Source: Limisphaerales bacterium (GTDB lineage: Bacteria; Verrucomicrobiota; Verrucomicrobiia; Limisphaerales; UBA1100). Taken from it: a stretch of 64,000 nucleotides of DNA. How positions within the stretch are numbered: position 1 is the first letter of the stretch; the number at the start of each line of letters is the position of its first letter. Shown here piece by piece: positions 52,898 through 63,374 of the stretch. Below the pieces are notes generated by a model. The model did no database searches and had not been told where the DNA came from. It was given only the letters and a program-made list of their open reading frames with translations. The stretch spans positions 62,001-126,000 of the forward strand of contig JACNJL010000036.1 in NCBI GenBank assembly GCA_014382585.1, written 5' to 3'. The translations under genes were made by a program, and so were the position numbers.

Positions 52898-54670
52898 GTG
52901 TCGTATCAAGTTATAGCGCGAAAGTATCGGCCGCAGCGGTTTTCCGAAGTGGTGGGGCAGGAGCACGTCACGCAAACGCTCGGCAACGCCATTGCTTCCG
53001 GGCGCATCGCCCACGCGTATCTTTTCAGCGGCCCGCGCGGCACGGGCAAGACGACCATCGCCCGCATCTTCGCCAAATGCCTCAATGCGACCGATGGCCC
53101 CACAGTGGATTTTAAAGACAACGATGAGCGTTGCATGGAGATTACCGAAGGCCGCGCGCTGGATGTTTTGGAAATTGATGGCGCGAGCAACAACGGCGTG
53201 GAACAAGTGCGCGAGCTGCGCGACACCGCGCCGTACGCGCCGGCGAGCTGCCGCTTCAAAGTGTATATCATTGACGAGGTGCACATGCTTTCCACGGCGG
53301 CATTCAATGCGTTGCTGAAAACGCTGGAGGAACCGCCCGCGCACGTGAAGTTTATCTTCGCCACCACCGAGCCGGAGAAAGTGTTGCCCACCATTTTGTC
53401 GCGTTGCCAGCGTTTTGATTTGCGCCGCATTTCGGTTGCCAAAATTGTGGAGCACCTCGCCCACATTGCGGAACAGGAAAAAGTGACGATTGAGCCGGCC
53501 GCGTTAGAGGCCATCGCTCGAGGTGCGGATGGTGGCATGCGCGATGCCGAAAGTACGCTGGATCAGTTGATCAGTTTTTGTGGTGAAACAATTGCCGAAT
53601 CCGATGTGCTCTCGATGTTTGGCCTCACTTCACAGACGCAAATCATTTCGCTGGCGGAAGCCATTTTGAAAGGCGAAGCCGAGCCGGCTTTACGTGAACT
53701 GAGCGAACTCACCAGCGGCGGTAAGGAGCTGCGCCGGTTGGTGGGCGATTTGCTCAATCATTTTCGCAATTTAATGGTGTTTCAAGTTTCCAAGGGCGAC
53801 GTGGCGTTGCTGGAAATTTCCGAGGCCGAGCAAAGCGCGCTGGCCGCGCAAGCCAAGCTGGCTGATGCCACGGCGGCCTCGCGCATTCTCGAGGTGTTTG
53901 CCGAGTGTGAATTCCAATTGCGCAGCGCCACCTCCCGCAAAATTCTCGTGGAGGTGAGCATTATGAAAGCCATCGATGCCGCCAGCGCGATGAGCCTAAA
54001 CGACGTGCTCGATCACCTCCAACAACTCCGCGCCGAAGGCGGAACAGCACTAGCGCCAGTGCCTTCCGCCAAATCCCCTGCGCCCAAACAAGCCGCCAAG
54101 CCGAAACTTGAAAAGCCCGCTGTGGCAAAACAAGAAGCCGCCCCAATGCCAACGGCAGAAGCTACGGTGGAAGCGCCCGCCATCGAATCTGCGCCCGTTC
54201 CCACAGGTAGCTCCGCGCTTTGGGCGGAATTGCTGGGTTGCCTCGGGCCATTTGTTAAAGGTAATTTTGCCGAGGCGCATTTGGATTCTGTGGAAAGCGG
54301 CGTGCTCTCCATCGGCTTCCCGCCGGGCCAGGAAAACGCGATGGAACTGGCGAACAATCCCAAGACCCTTAAAGCGCTCAAAGCCAAAATGGCCGAGTTG
54401 GGACAGGATGTGCGCGAAGTGCGATTGGTCGCCGCCTCTACCCCCGCCGACTGGGTCGCGCCGGTGCCTGCGCCAGTGGTGCAGGAGGAAATGCGTGAGG
54501 AAGCTACCCCTCAACCCTCCCAAACGCCCGCTGCCGAATCTTCACCAACCAATCCGCCCAAGCCAAAAATGGCTGAAAGACCGGTAGATTTGAATGAATT
54601 TAAAAATGATCCGCTCATCAAAAAAGCACTCGAAGTGTTCAAGGGTCAGATTGTGGATGTGCGGACATAA
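52898..54670 (+). CDS. dnaX: DNA polymerase III gamma/tau subunit
   Basis: The 590-residue clamp-loader ATPase starts at GTG 52898, because the family N-terminus VSYQVIARKYRPQRFSEVVG begins there. Walker A is SGPRGTGKTTIARIFAKC, Walker B is IIDEVHMLSTAAFNALLKTL, and sensor 1 is FIFATTEPEKVLPTILSRCQ. The zinc-binding knuckle is odd: only two of four usual cysteines are seen (KCLNATDGP and DERCMEI). The C-terminal third is proline/alanine-rich, then a conserved delta-binding-like region. Forms an operon with ybaB and recR. Confidence 0.95.
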   Translation: MSYQVIARKYRPQRFSEVVGQEHVTQTLGNAIASGRIAHAYLFSGPRGTGKTTIARIFAKCLNATDGPTVDFKDNDERCMEITEGRALDVLEIDGASNNGVEQVRELRDTAPYAPASCRFKVYIIDEVHMLSTAAFNALLKTLEEPPAHVKFIFATTEPEKVLPTILSRCQRFDLRRISVAKIVEHLAHIAEQEKVTIEPAALEAIARGADGGMRDAESTLDQLISFCGETIAESDVLSMFGLTSQTQIISLAEAILKGEAEPALRELSELTSGGKELRRLVGDLLNHFRNLMVFQVSKGDVALLEISEAEQSALAAQAKLADATAASRILEVFAECEFQLRSATSRKILVEVSIMKAIDAASAMSLNDVLDHLQQLRAEGGTALAPVPSAKSPAPKQAAKPKLEKPAVAKQEAAPMPTAEATVEAPAIESAPVPTGSSALWAELLGCLGPFVKGNFAEAHLDSVESGVLSIGFPPGQENAMELANNPKTLKALKAKMAELGQDVREVRLVAASTPADWVAPVPAPVVQEEMREEATPQPSQTPAAESSPTNPPKPKMAERPVDLNEFKNDPLIKKALEVFKGQIVDVRT

Positions 54671-54684
54671 CTGGAGAAAAATTT

Positions 54685-54996
54685 ATGGCAAGTATCAATA
54701 AACTGATGAAGCAGGCCATGAAGGCCCAGCAACAGGCGCAGGAAATGCAGGCTTCGATGGCCGATCGCACGGTGGAAGCCACCAGCGGCGGAGGCGCGGT
54801 AAAGGTGGTGGCGTGCTGCGATGGCAGCGTGAAATCTATCAAGGTGGATCCCGAAACGCTCGATCCCGATGATGTGGAGATGCTCGAGGATATGCTGCTC
54901 ACCACCGTCAACAAAGCCATCGCCGAAGGTCAGGCCATCCAGCAACAGGAGATGGCGAAGATCACGTCTGGTTTTAATATGCCGGGCTTGGGTTAG
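54685..54996 (+). CDS. ybaB: YbaB/EbfC nucleoid-associated protein
   Basis: The 103-residue protein is the typical YbaB length. It begins MASINKLMKQAMKAQQQAQE, a helix, followed by GGGAVKVVACCDGSVKSIKV and a DPETLDPDDVEMLEDMLLTT segment. It binds DNA as a dimer and lies between dnaX (14 bp) and recR, the classical arrangement for replication-repair operons. Confidence 0.95.
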   Translation: MASINKLMKQAMKAQQQAQEMQASMADRTVEATSGGGAVKVVACCDGSVKSIKVDPETLDPDDVEMLEDMLLTTVNKAIAEGQAIQQQEMAKITSGFNMPGLG

Positions 54997-55005
54997 GCGG
55001 TGCCG

Positions 55006-55623
55006 ATGATGAGTTCGATGACTGCACTGCCCGAACCCGTGGCGGCATTGGTCGGCGCGCTCGGTCAACTCCCCGGCATTGGCCCACGCTCGGCCGAGCG
55101 CTTGGCGCTGCATCTTGTTCAAAGCGAATCCGGTCAAGTCCAGCAACTGGCCGAGGCGCTGCTTACCGCGCGCGATCGCATTCAGCTTTGCGAAACCTGC
55201 GGCGCGCTTACTGAGCATCAGCCGTGCGCGCTGTGCACTGATGACCGCCGCGATGCGGCCACGTTATGCGTGGTGGAAACAGCGGTGGACGTCATCAACG
55301 TCGAAAAATCCGGCGCGTTCAAAGGACGCTATCACGTGCTTGGCGGTAAAATTTCCCCGCTCAACGGCGTGGATCCCGAGGATCTTCGTATCGCCGAATT
55401 GGAAGGCCGGTTGAACGGCGTCAACGAAATCATCCTCGCGCTCGGTACCGATGTGGAAGGCGACGCCACCAGCAATTACCTCGCGCAGCGGTTTACGGGA
55501 AAGGGAAATCAAGGCGTCACCGTCACCCGCCTCGCCCATGGGCTGCCCGCGGGAAGTGGGCTGGAATACGCCGATGACCTCACCCTCACCCGCGCCCTCG
55601 AAGGTCGGCGCGAACTGCAGTAA
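55006..55623 (+). CDS. recR: Recombination mediator RecR
   Basis: The 205-residue protein (from ATG 55006; ATG 55009, ATG 55018 and a GTG at 55000 are alternatives) has the HhH region LGQLPGIGPRSAERLALHLV. The zinc finger is in CETCGALTEHQPCALCTDD (four Cys). The Toprim part includes CVVETAVDVINVEKSGAFKG and YHVLGGKISPLNGVDPEDL. It helps load RecA onto single-stranded DNA with RecFO. Last gene of the dnaX operon, closely followed by the HAD hydrolase gene. Confidence 0.95.
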   Translation: MMSSMTALPEPVAALVGALGQLPGIGPRSAERLALHLVQSESGQVQQLAEALLTARDRIQLCETCGALTEHQPCALCTDDRRDAATLCVVETAVDVINVEKSGAFKGRYHVLGGKISPLNGVDPEDLRIAELEGRLNGVNEIILALGTDVEGDATSNYLAQRFTGKGNQGVTVTRLAHGLPAGSGLEYADDLTLTRALEGRRELQ

Positions 55624-55628
55624 GCGTG

Positions 55629-56237
55629 ATGATCAAAGTCGCCGCATTCGATATCGGCAAAGTGCTGCTCGATTTTGATTACGGAATCTTCGTGCGCCGA
55701 ATGGCCCCGCGCACGAAGATGGACGAGTCCGCGCTGGACGCCTTCCTTAACCAATCGCCATTGCTCGCCCAATACGAAAGCGGTCAACTCACTTCGCCAG
55801 AATTTTTCGCCATCGTCCAAAAAGAAACCGGCTTCGACGGGACCGAATCGGAATTCGCCGCTTACTTCGAAGACATCTTTACCCCCATCGAAGAAATCAT
55901 TGCGCTGCACACCAAGCTCACCGCGAGCGGTTTACCCACGTACACCCTTTCCAACACCAACGAAATGGCTGTGCGCCACATCAGCCGCGCCTATGATTTT
56001 TGGCCCCGCTTCACCGGCCACATCCTCTCGCACGAAGTCGGTGCGCTCAAGCCCAACGCAAAAATTTACGAACTCTTCGAACAAACCACCGGCTGCCACG
56101 GAAACGAAATCCTCTATCTCGATGACCTCCCCGAAAACATCGCCGCCGCCAAGTCACGCGGCTGGCACGCCATCGAGCATCGAACCCCCGAAGCGACTCG
56201 AGCGGCATTTTTGGAATTGGGAATTTTGGCTTTGTAG
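55629..56237 (+). CDS. HAD-superfamily hydrolase
   Basis: The 202-residue protein starts MIKVAAFDIGKVLLDFDYG; DIGKV is motif I in the form common to the HAD IA subclass (FDIGNV/DLG type). Motif II is in YTLSNTNEMAVRH, motif III-like lysine in VGALKPNAKIYELF, and motif IV is EILYLDDLPENIAAAKSRGW. It is probably a small-molecule phosphatase. Start is ATG 55629 rather than the GTG at 55626. It lies 5 bp after recR, with a convergent HTH gene 6 bp beyond. Confidence 0.9.
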   Translation: MIKVAAFDIGKVLLDFDYGIFVRRMAPRTKMDESALDAFLNQSPLLAQYESGQLTSPEFFAIVQKETGFDGTESEFAAYFEDIFTPIEEIIALHTKLTASGLPTYTLSNTNEMAVRHISRAYDFWPRFTGHILSHEVGALKPNAKIYELFEQTTGCHGNEILYLDDLPENIAAAKSRGWHAIEHRTPEATRAAFLELGILAL

Positions 56238-56243
56238 CGGCGT

Positions 56244-56729
56244 TTACTTCCGCTTGTTCATTTCGCGGTTGAGTTGCTTGAAGTTTCCTTGCTCGCAGCA
56301 TTGGACGTAGCCTTCGGCGACGCGTTTTAGTTTTTCCCATTCGCGGCGGATGGCGCGGGCTTCGCGTGGGTTGATTTTGGAATCGGAGGCGGCACTGGCG
56401 ACGGTGGAAAGGAGGTCGGCAAATTGTTTGACGACTTTGCTGGTGGCGGGGCCGAGGCGTTGGGGGATGTCGCCGTTGCTGGCGGTGACGGCGTTGTCGA
56501 CGTAAAAGCCGCCGGTTCGTTCGCATAACCAATGGATGACGCGGGGATCGCCGGTGGCGTTGTAGAGGGAGAGGGCGCGGTCGAGGGGGTTGGGGATTCC
56601 GCTGGCGGAGCCGCTGTCGGGAGCCTCGGCCCACTTATATACGGTGGAAGGCGAGAGGTTCATGTCGTGTGCAATGATCTGGACGGAGGAGTCTTTGAAT
56701 ACGCGTTTGAGGAGACGGTGGGATTTCAT
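56244..56729 (-). CDS. HTH protein, phage CII-like
   Basis: The 161-residue protein begins MKSHRLLKRVFKDSSVQIIA and has a helix-turn-helix (AHDMNLSPSTVYKWAEAPD). A conserved segment (VIHWLCERTGGFYV) and a helical C-terminus (INPREARAIRREWEKLKRV) follow, an arrangement I associate with phage CII-type regulators, but the match is weak. It is probably a DNA-binding regulator. ATG 56729 is the likely start; an upstream ATG at 56753 is possible. Its 3' end is convergent with the HAD gene. Confidence 0.7.
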   Translation of the reverse strand: MKSHRLLKRVFKDSSVQIIAHDMNLSPSTVYKWAEAPDSGSASGIPNPLDRALSLYNATGDPRVIHWLCERTGGFYVDNAVTASNGDIPQRLGPATSKVVKQFADLLSTVASAASDSKINPREARAIRREWEKLKRVAEGYVQCCEQGNFKQLNREMNKRK

Positions 56730-56813
56730 CGCGAGTAGTGTAGCTGAAATCATAGAGGCTTGGGTACTGTAAAGTTGAGGAAAGTTTATAGTAGGGTCGG
56801 GGCCAGGCGGGCA

Positions 56814-56844
56814 CAAAAAAACGGGGCCGGTGAACCGGCCCCGT
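56814..56844 (-). terminator. Terminator of the groES-groEL transcript
   Basis: ACGGGGCCGG and CCGGCCCCGT form a perfect 10-bp stem (56821-56830 with 56835-56844) and a 4-base loop. On the minus strand the hairpin is followed by seven T, just beyond the groEL stop at 56866. The plus-strand side is also followed by a T run, so it may work in both directions. Confidence 0.92.
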
Positions 56845-56865
56845 TGTGATTTTTTTGCCTGGGAA

Positions 56866-58500
<1,635 letters not shown>

Positions 58501-58514
58501 TTAAATAATAGGGG

Positions 58515-58808
58515 TTAGCCGACGATTGCCAGAATGTCGTCCTGGTTCAGGATTTTATATTCCTTGCCGTCGAGTTTGATTTCAGTTCCGCCGTACTTGT
58601 TGGTCAGAATGATGTCACCTTTTTTCACTTCAAAGGGAACTTTCTTTCCGTTGTCGTCGGTTTTGCCGGTACCCAGCGCGACGACTTTGCTTTCCTGCGG
58701 TTTTTCTTTCGCGGAATCGGGGATAATGATTCCGCCCTTTTTCACTTCAGCCTCTTCAACCGGTTCCACGAGGATCCGATCGCCAAGGGGTTTAATCTTT
58801 AGTGCCAT
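58515..58808 (-). CDS. groS: 10-kDa co-chaperonin GroES
   Basis: The 97-residue lid for GroEL starts [20 protein letters not shown] and has the mobile loop ([19 protein letters not shown]) and [18 protein letters not shown]. Normal length and complete. It lies between dnaK and groEL, all on the minus strand, so the three probably respond together to heat shock. Confidence 0.97.
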   Translation of the reverse strand: MALKIKPLGDRILVEPVEEAEVKKGGIIIPDSAKEKPQESKVVALGTGKTDDNGKKVPFEVKKGDIILTNKYGGTEIKLDGKEYKILNQDDILAIVG

Positions 58809-58876
58809 GGTATTTCTGTTTTTTTGTTTTTAGGGTTAGTGTGATTGAAACCCCCGCGACACCCGCCGCGGGAAAT

Positions 58877-60805
58877 TTATGCTTTCTCTTCTTCAACGAC
58901 CTCGGCGTCGACCACCGGGCCATTGTCCTTTTTCTCTGAATCTTCGCCGCCGTCGGGTTGCGCAGCCTGTTCGGTTTGCTCTGCCTCGGTAGTGGCTTTA
59001 TAGACCTCACCAGCGGCAGCCTGTACGGCTTCCTGCAGCTTCTCGTTGGCGGCTTTGATGGCATCCTGGTCGTCGCCGGCCAGTTTTTCTTTCAATGCTT
59101 CAGTCGCTTTTCCGAGATTTTCCTTGATGCCGTCGGAAAGTTTTTCTTCGTTTTCTTTCAACATTTTTTCCGCGGCGTACACGCCGGTGTCCGCTTCATT
59201 ACGTATTTGAACCTGCTCTTGCCGTAGTTTATCGGCATCAGCGTTCTCTTCCGCCTCGCGCTTCATCCGATCGATTTCGTCATCGGAAAGACCGCTGGAA
59301 TCCTTGATGGTAATTTTTTGTTCCTTGCCGGTTTGCTTATCCTTGGCGCTCACGTGGAGGATGCCGTTGGCGTCGATGTCGAAGCTCACTTCAATCTGTG
59401 GCATCCCGCGTGGGGCAGAGTCGATGCCGTCCAGCTTGAAGTTGCCGAGTTTTTTGTTGTCATTCGCCATCGGGCGTTCGCCCTGAAACACCACCACATC
59501 CACCGCCGGTTGATTGTCGGCCGCGGTTGAGAAAACATTGGATTTCTTTGCGGGGACAGTCGTGTTGCGCTCGATGAGTTTGGTGAAAATGCCGCCCTCG
59601 GTTTCGATGCCGAGCGAAAGAGGCGTTACATCCAGCAACAATACGCTGTCCAATCCCTCTTCTTTGTTGAGCACACCGCCTTGAATCGCTGCGCCAATGG
59701 CGACTACTTCGTCAGGGTTTACGCCTTGATTGGGCTGTTTGCCGAGCAACGCCTTGGCGGTATCCACCACGCGGGGCATCCGGGTCATCCCCCCGACGAG
59801 CACCAGTTCATCGATTTGTCCGGAGCTAAGTTCCGCATCGCGCATACACGCCTTCACCGGTGCGGTGGTGCGCTCGAATAAATCATCCGTGAGTTGTTCC
59901 AGTTTGGCGCGGGTTAGCTCCACTTTGATGTGCTTCGGCCCGGATTGATCGGCCGTGATAAACGGCAGACTAATTTCGTAAGTCTGTGCGCTGGACAAAG
60001 CGATCTTCGCCTTCTCGGATTCTTCTTTGATGCGTTGCATCGCGTCGGGTTGGCCGGTGAGATCGATGCCGCTGTCGCTTTTAAATTCTGCTACCACCCA
60101 GTCGATGATCGCATTGTCCCAGTCATCGCCGCCGAGGTGCGTGTCGCCGTTGGTGGCTTTCACCTCAAACACTTTGTCTCCGATTTCTAAAATTGAAATA
60201 TCAAACGTGCCGCCGCCCAGATCGTACACGGCAATTTTTTCATCATTCTTTTTATCGAGCCCGTAGGCCAGTGAAGCTGCGGTCGGCTCATTGATGATTC
60301 GCAGCACCTCAAGGCCGGCGATCTTGCCCGCGTCTTTGGTGGCTTGCCGTTGGGTGTCATTGAAATACGCCGGTACGGTGATGACCGCTTGCGAGATGCT
60401 CTCGCCCAAACGCATCTCGGCATCCGCCTTCAATTTAGCGAGCACCATTGAGGCGAGCTCCTGCGGGCTGTAAGATTTTTTTTCGCCGTCGACATCCACT
60501 TCAATCGCCGCGTCGCCGTTGTTGCCGGAAACCACATTGTACGGCATCCGCTTGGATTCCTCTTTCACCTCATTGAACTTGCGCCCAATGAAACGCTTGG
60601 CGGAATAAATCGTGTTGGCGGGATTCGTCACCGCCTGTCGCTTGGCGGCATCGCCCACCAACCGTTCGCCGCCCTTGCCAAATGCCACCACCGAAGGCGT
60701 CGTGCGTTTGCCCTCGGAATTCTCCAACACCATCGCCTCCCCGCCGTCCATCACGGACATGCAGGAATTCGTTGTGCCCAAATCAATGCCTAATATCTTC
60801 GCCAT
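58877..60805 (-). CDS. dnaK: Hsp70 chaperone DnaK
   Basis: The 642-residue Hsp70 starts at ATG 60805 ([20 protein letters not shown]). The ATPase domain shows [55 protein letters not shown] and [11 protein letters not shown]. The substrate domain has [16 protein letters not shown]. The C-terminus ends [11 protein letters not shown], close to the conserved DnaK EEVD-like end. Neither grpE nor dnaJ is adjacent. The in-frame extension upstream of the ATG is not conserved. Confidence 0.97.
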   Translation of the reverse strand: MAKILGIDLGTTNSCMSVMDGGEAMVLENSEGKRTTPSVVAFGKGGERLVGDAAKRQAVTNPANTIYSAKRFIGRKFNEVKEESKRMPYNVVSGNNGDAAIEVDVDGEKKSYSPQELASMVLAKLKADAEMRLGESISQAVITVPAYFNDTQRQATKDAGKIAGLEVLRIINEPTAASLAYGLDKKNDEKIAVYDLGGGTFDISILEIGDKVFEVKATNGDTHLGGDDWDNAIIDWVVAEFKSDSGIDLTGQPDAMQRIKEESEKAKIALSSAQTYEISLPFITADQSGPKHIKVELTRAKLEQLTDDLFERTTAPVKACMRDAELSSGQIDELVLVGGMTRMPRVVDTAKALLGKQPNQGVNPDEVVAIGAAIQGGVLNKEEGLDSVLLLDVTPLSLGIETEGGIFTKLIERNTTVPAKKSNVFSTAADNQPAVDVVVFQGERPMANDNKKLGNFKLDGIDSAPRGMPQIEVSFDIDANGILHVSAKDKQTGKEQKITIKDSSGLSDDEIDRMKREAEENADADKLRQEQVQIRNEADTGVYAAEKMLKENEEKLSDGIKENLGKATEALKEKLAGDDQDAIKAANEKLQEAVQAAAGEVYKATTEAEQTEQAAQPDGGEDSEKKDNGPVVDAEVVEEEKA

Positions 60806-60930
60806 AAAATTTTCTCCAAATTGGCCTCCACTGTGACACAGCACGTAAAGCCAACACCTTTAAGCAAATCTAATGCCACCCACTTATTCCCTAAAAATAG
60901 CGTTAAATCTCAAAGTTAGTCCCCAAAATA

Positions 60931-60945
60931 GTGCCGTTATGGCAC
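60931..60945. promoter_or_regulatory. Inverted repeat upstream of dnaK
   Basis: GTGCC-GTTAT-GGCAC is a perfect 5-bp inverted repeat with a 5-bp centre, 126 bp before the dnaK ATG in the 249-bp region between dnaK and a divergent secreted gene. The CIRCE sequence (TTAGCACTC with its inverse) is absent. It could be an operator for another heat-shock repressor, or be chance. Confidence 0.35.
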
Positions 60946-61054
60946 AATTGCGCCACTTGAAAAGTATTTGTGTCACATCCTGGGAGGGCATCGGATAACC
61001 TTACCTTGCGGGATGCTTCACCTCGGCTTAACTTTTGGCGAGAGGTCTCAAACT

Positions 61055-61792
61055 ATGAAACGAATTTTCATTTTTCTGTTAACCGCCCAATTGGCTCTGG
61101 CGGCCGACACGGCCAAATCGTTGCCGCCGGTGCCTTCAGGTGTGGCCGGCCAAAAGGCGATGGGTGTGGCGTTGGCGGAAAATTTGCGTGGGATGCGGTT
61201 AGTAAACCAAGATGAAATCAAGGGCAACCTTCGCATCCGCAGTCCGCGTGGCAAACGCGAAAATGTGCCGGTGACTTTTCGCGCCAAGATCGATGGCGCC
61301 GTGCAGGTGGAGACGTTTGTCACCGCCAAAGGTACTTTGCAAATTACCAAGGCACCCGGCAAACCCAACGAGTACCTGTTCACCGCGCCGAAAGCGAAGG
61401 AGGGAAAGAAAATAGAAGGCAAGGCACTAAACACAATCTTTGCCGGGTCTGATTTTACGATGGGCGATTTGGGATTGGAATTTTTGCAATGGCCCAATCA
61501 ACAGGTGATTGGGCGTGCGTCGCGATTGCGCGAATCGTGCAACATCCTTTTGAGCACGCCCGAAAAAGTGTTGCCCGGCGGTTATAGTCACGTGAAGTGT
61601 TGGGTGGAAATTCACAACCGCGCCTTGCTTTGCGTGGAGGCATATCGCGGCACGAAACGGGTGAAATTGTTTCAGGCCAAATCATTCAAAAAACTGGAGG
61701 GCGAATGGCAGTTGCGCGAGTTGGAATTGCGCAATGATGTGACCGATGCGCGGACCCAAATCCAATTCGACCTGAGCTCGCCGCGTAAGTGA
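61055..61792 (+). CDS. Secreted protein of unknown function
   Basis: The 245-residue protein has a signal peptide (MKRIFIFLLTAQLALAADTA) and a mixed beta-rich body with FRAKIDGAVQVETFVTAKGT, YLFTAPKAKEGKKIEG, then a helical-looking segment and VKCWVEIHNRALLCVEAYRG. I know no family. It is divergent from dnaK. Its stop overlaps the next gene's start (TGATG), so the two are co-translated. Confidence 0.7.
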   Translation: MKRIFIFLLTAQLALAADTAKSLPPVPSGVAGQKAMGVALAENLRGMRLVNQDEIKGNLRIRSPRGKRENVPVTFRAKIDGAVQVETFVTAKGTLQITKAPGKPNEYLFTAPKAKEGKKIEGKALNTIFAGSDFTMGDLGLEFLQWPNQQVIGRASRLRESCNILLSTPEKVLPGGYSHVKCWVEIHNRALLCVEAYRGTKRVKLFQAKSFKKLEGEWQLRELELRNDVTDARTQIQFDLSSPRK

Positions 61793-62820
61793 TGGGCTGG
61801 GTTTGTCTTTTAACCGTGGTGGGCGGCGTGGCGCTATTCGTGGGCGCGACTTTTCTGAACCACAATCGCGAGCAAAAAAACGAACACGATTCAGTCGGGC
61901 CGTTGGTGCTCAAAGTGGGTGCCTCGGTGTTAATGCTCATCATTTTCATTTTGTGCATTCGTATGGGTAAAATCGGAATGCTATTAGCGATTGTTCCCGG
62001 TGTGCTATTAGGATTTATTTGGATTGGCAGTATTTCCGATTTGTTTATGGGTGGCGTGATGAATTGGATGACCGGTGAAGGCGAGGAGGTTGAGCCTAAG
62101 CCGTTTTATTCGGTGGCTGAAACCAAGCGCCATCGCGGTGATCCACAGGGAGCGATTGCGGAAATTGAGGATCAGCTTTCGCGTTTCCCCGGCGATTTTG
62201 AAGGGCAAATGTTGATGGCTGAAATCCAGGTGGTGACCTTGAAAGATTTCCCGGCTGCGGCTGCCACGTTGCGCACCATCTTCGCGCAGGAACATCACGC
62301 CATCGGCCAACTCACTCGCGCGATGAATACGCTGGCGGATTGGCAGCTAAAATATGCGGAGGATAAGGACGCTGCGCGCGCCACCTTGCGGGGCATCATG
62401 CAGCGCTTTCCAAACACCGGCGCGGAGCTGCTCACTGCCCAACGCCTCGCACGGATGGATGCCTTCATCGAATACCATGATAAACGCGATGCGGGCCAAG
62501 TAGTGAGCGATTGCCTCAAGCAACTGGAAACTCATCCGCTGGATAACGACACTCGTGAAAAATTGGCGTGCGTATATTTCGAGCGTTACGATCAGCCCAA
62601 GCAAGCGTGGACGGAATTGAATACCCTCATCCAGCGCCCCTTTCAACAATCGCGTGATGTGTGCCGATGGCTAAACATGGCGGCGGATTGGCATTTGAAA
62701 CTGGATAACATCGCGGGCGCACGCAACGCGATGCAGCAAATCATCGCGATCTTTCCCAATACCGCGCTCGCCGAAGCGGCGGGCACGCGGCTTACTCGAT
62801 GGAAAGACAAGGATGCCTAG
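61792..62820 (+). CDS. Membrane-anchored TPR-like protein
   Basis: The 342-residue protein has three N-terminal membrane helices (VCLLTVVGGVALFVGATFL, VLMLIIFILCIRMG and MLLAIVPGVLLGFIWIGSIS). A cytosolic or periplasmic helical repeat region follows. Repeats such as GDPQGAIAEIEDQLSRFPGD and KQAWTELNTLIQRPFQQSRD look like TPR-type scaffolds. It probably organises protein complexes at the membrane. The ATG at 61792 overlaps the upstream stop. It converges with the lipoprotein gene, whose stop overlaps by a few bases. Confidence 0.82.
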   Translation: MGWVCLLTVVGGVALFVGATFLNHNREQKNEHDSVGPLVLKVGASVLMLIIFILCIRMGKIGMLLAIVPGVLLGFIWIGSISDLFMGGVMNWMTGEGEEVEPKPFYSVAETKRHRGDPQGAIAEIEDQLSRFPGDFEGQMLMAEIQVVTLKDFPAAAATLRTIFAQEHHAIGQLTRAMNTLADWQLKYAEDKDAARATLRGIMQRFPNTGAELLTAQRLARMDAFIEYHDKRDAGQVVSDCLKQLETHPLDNDTREKLACVYFERYDQPKQAWTELNTLIQRPFQQSRDVCRWLNMAADWHLKLDNIAGARNAMQQIIAIFPNTALAEAAGTRLTRWKDKDA

Positions 62821-63254
62821 TTGCTCGCGGCCGCAGTCGTTGGGCGCGTATACGTGCCAAGCTGCGCCACGGTCATCGACATCAGTCGATTGGCCAACGC
62901 AAGATCCGGGTTACGCCACTTGGTGCGTACTTGAAATGTGATCAGCGAAATATCCGGCGACTCCGCATCGGTTTGCACCTTCACCCACGCGTGGCGTTCG
63001 TTTACGCGGGCGGTCACGGTGTTTTTTGTAGCCTCAATCGAAGTGATGGTGCCCTCAAGCGTCAACACTTCCCGTACCGCCTGCATCGCCTTAGCCGGCG
63101 GCCAGTTGGGGCGAAGTTGGAACGTGTCCGAGCGGCCGGGGATCATCGTGAAATTTGATTTGCCGTCTTGGGTGGTGAAACAGCCGGTCAGAAATGTCAT
63201 CGCAAGTGTCATCGTCAGGCCGGCTACGATTATGGAGTTCTTCAGTGTCCTCAT
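62817..63254 (-). CDS. Small lipoprotein of unknown function
   Basis: The 145-residue protein begins at ATG 63254 (MRTLKNSIIVAGLTMTLAMT) with a lipobox at LTGC, so it should be an envelope lipoprotein. The mature domain (KAMQAVREVLTLEGTITSIE, then ATKNTVTARVNERHAWVKVQ) is a small alpha/beta fold reminiscent of DUF3568-type lipoproteins, though that is only a resemblance. Upstream in-frame codons as far as 63923 read as a shadow and are not included. Confidence 0.78.
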   Translation of the reverse strand: MRTLKNSIIVAGLTMTLAMTFLTGCFTTQDGKSNFTMIPGRSDTFQLRPNWPPAKAMQAVREVLTLEGTITSIEATKNTVTARVNERHAWVKVQTDAESPDISLITFQVRTKWRNPDLALANRLMSMTVAQLGTYTRPTTAAASN

Positions 63255-63374
63255 TGGACGGCCATTGAAGGGGGGAGTGAAATTTTGAACAAGTGCGAAT
63301 GATTCACAATCCAATCGAGTCTTGTCAGTAAGTGGCACGACGCGTAGGCTGCGCCGCTTTCGTATCATCGGATT

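Noticed and set aside
60806-61054. CIRCE element for HrcA control of dnaK
   Set aside because: TTAGCACTC with its inverted partner was looked for and not seen on either strand.
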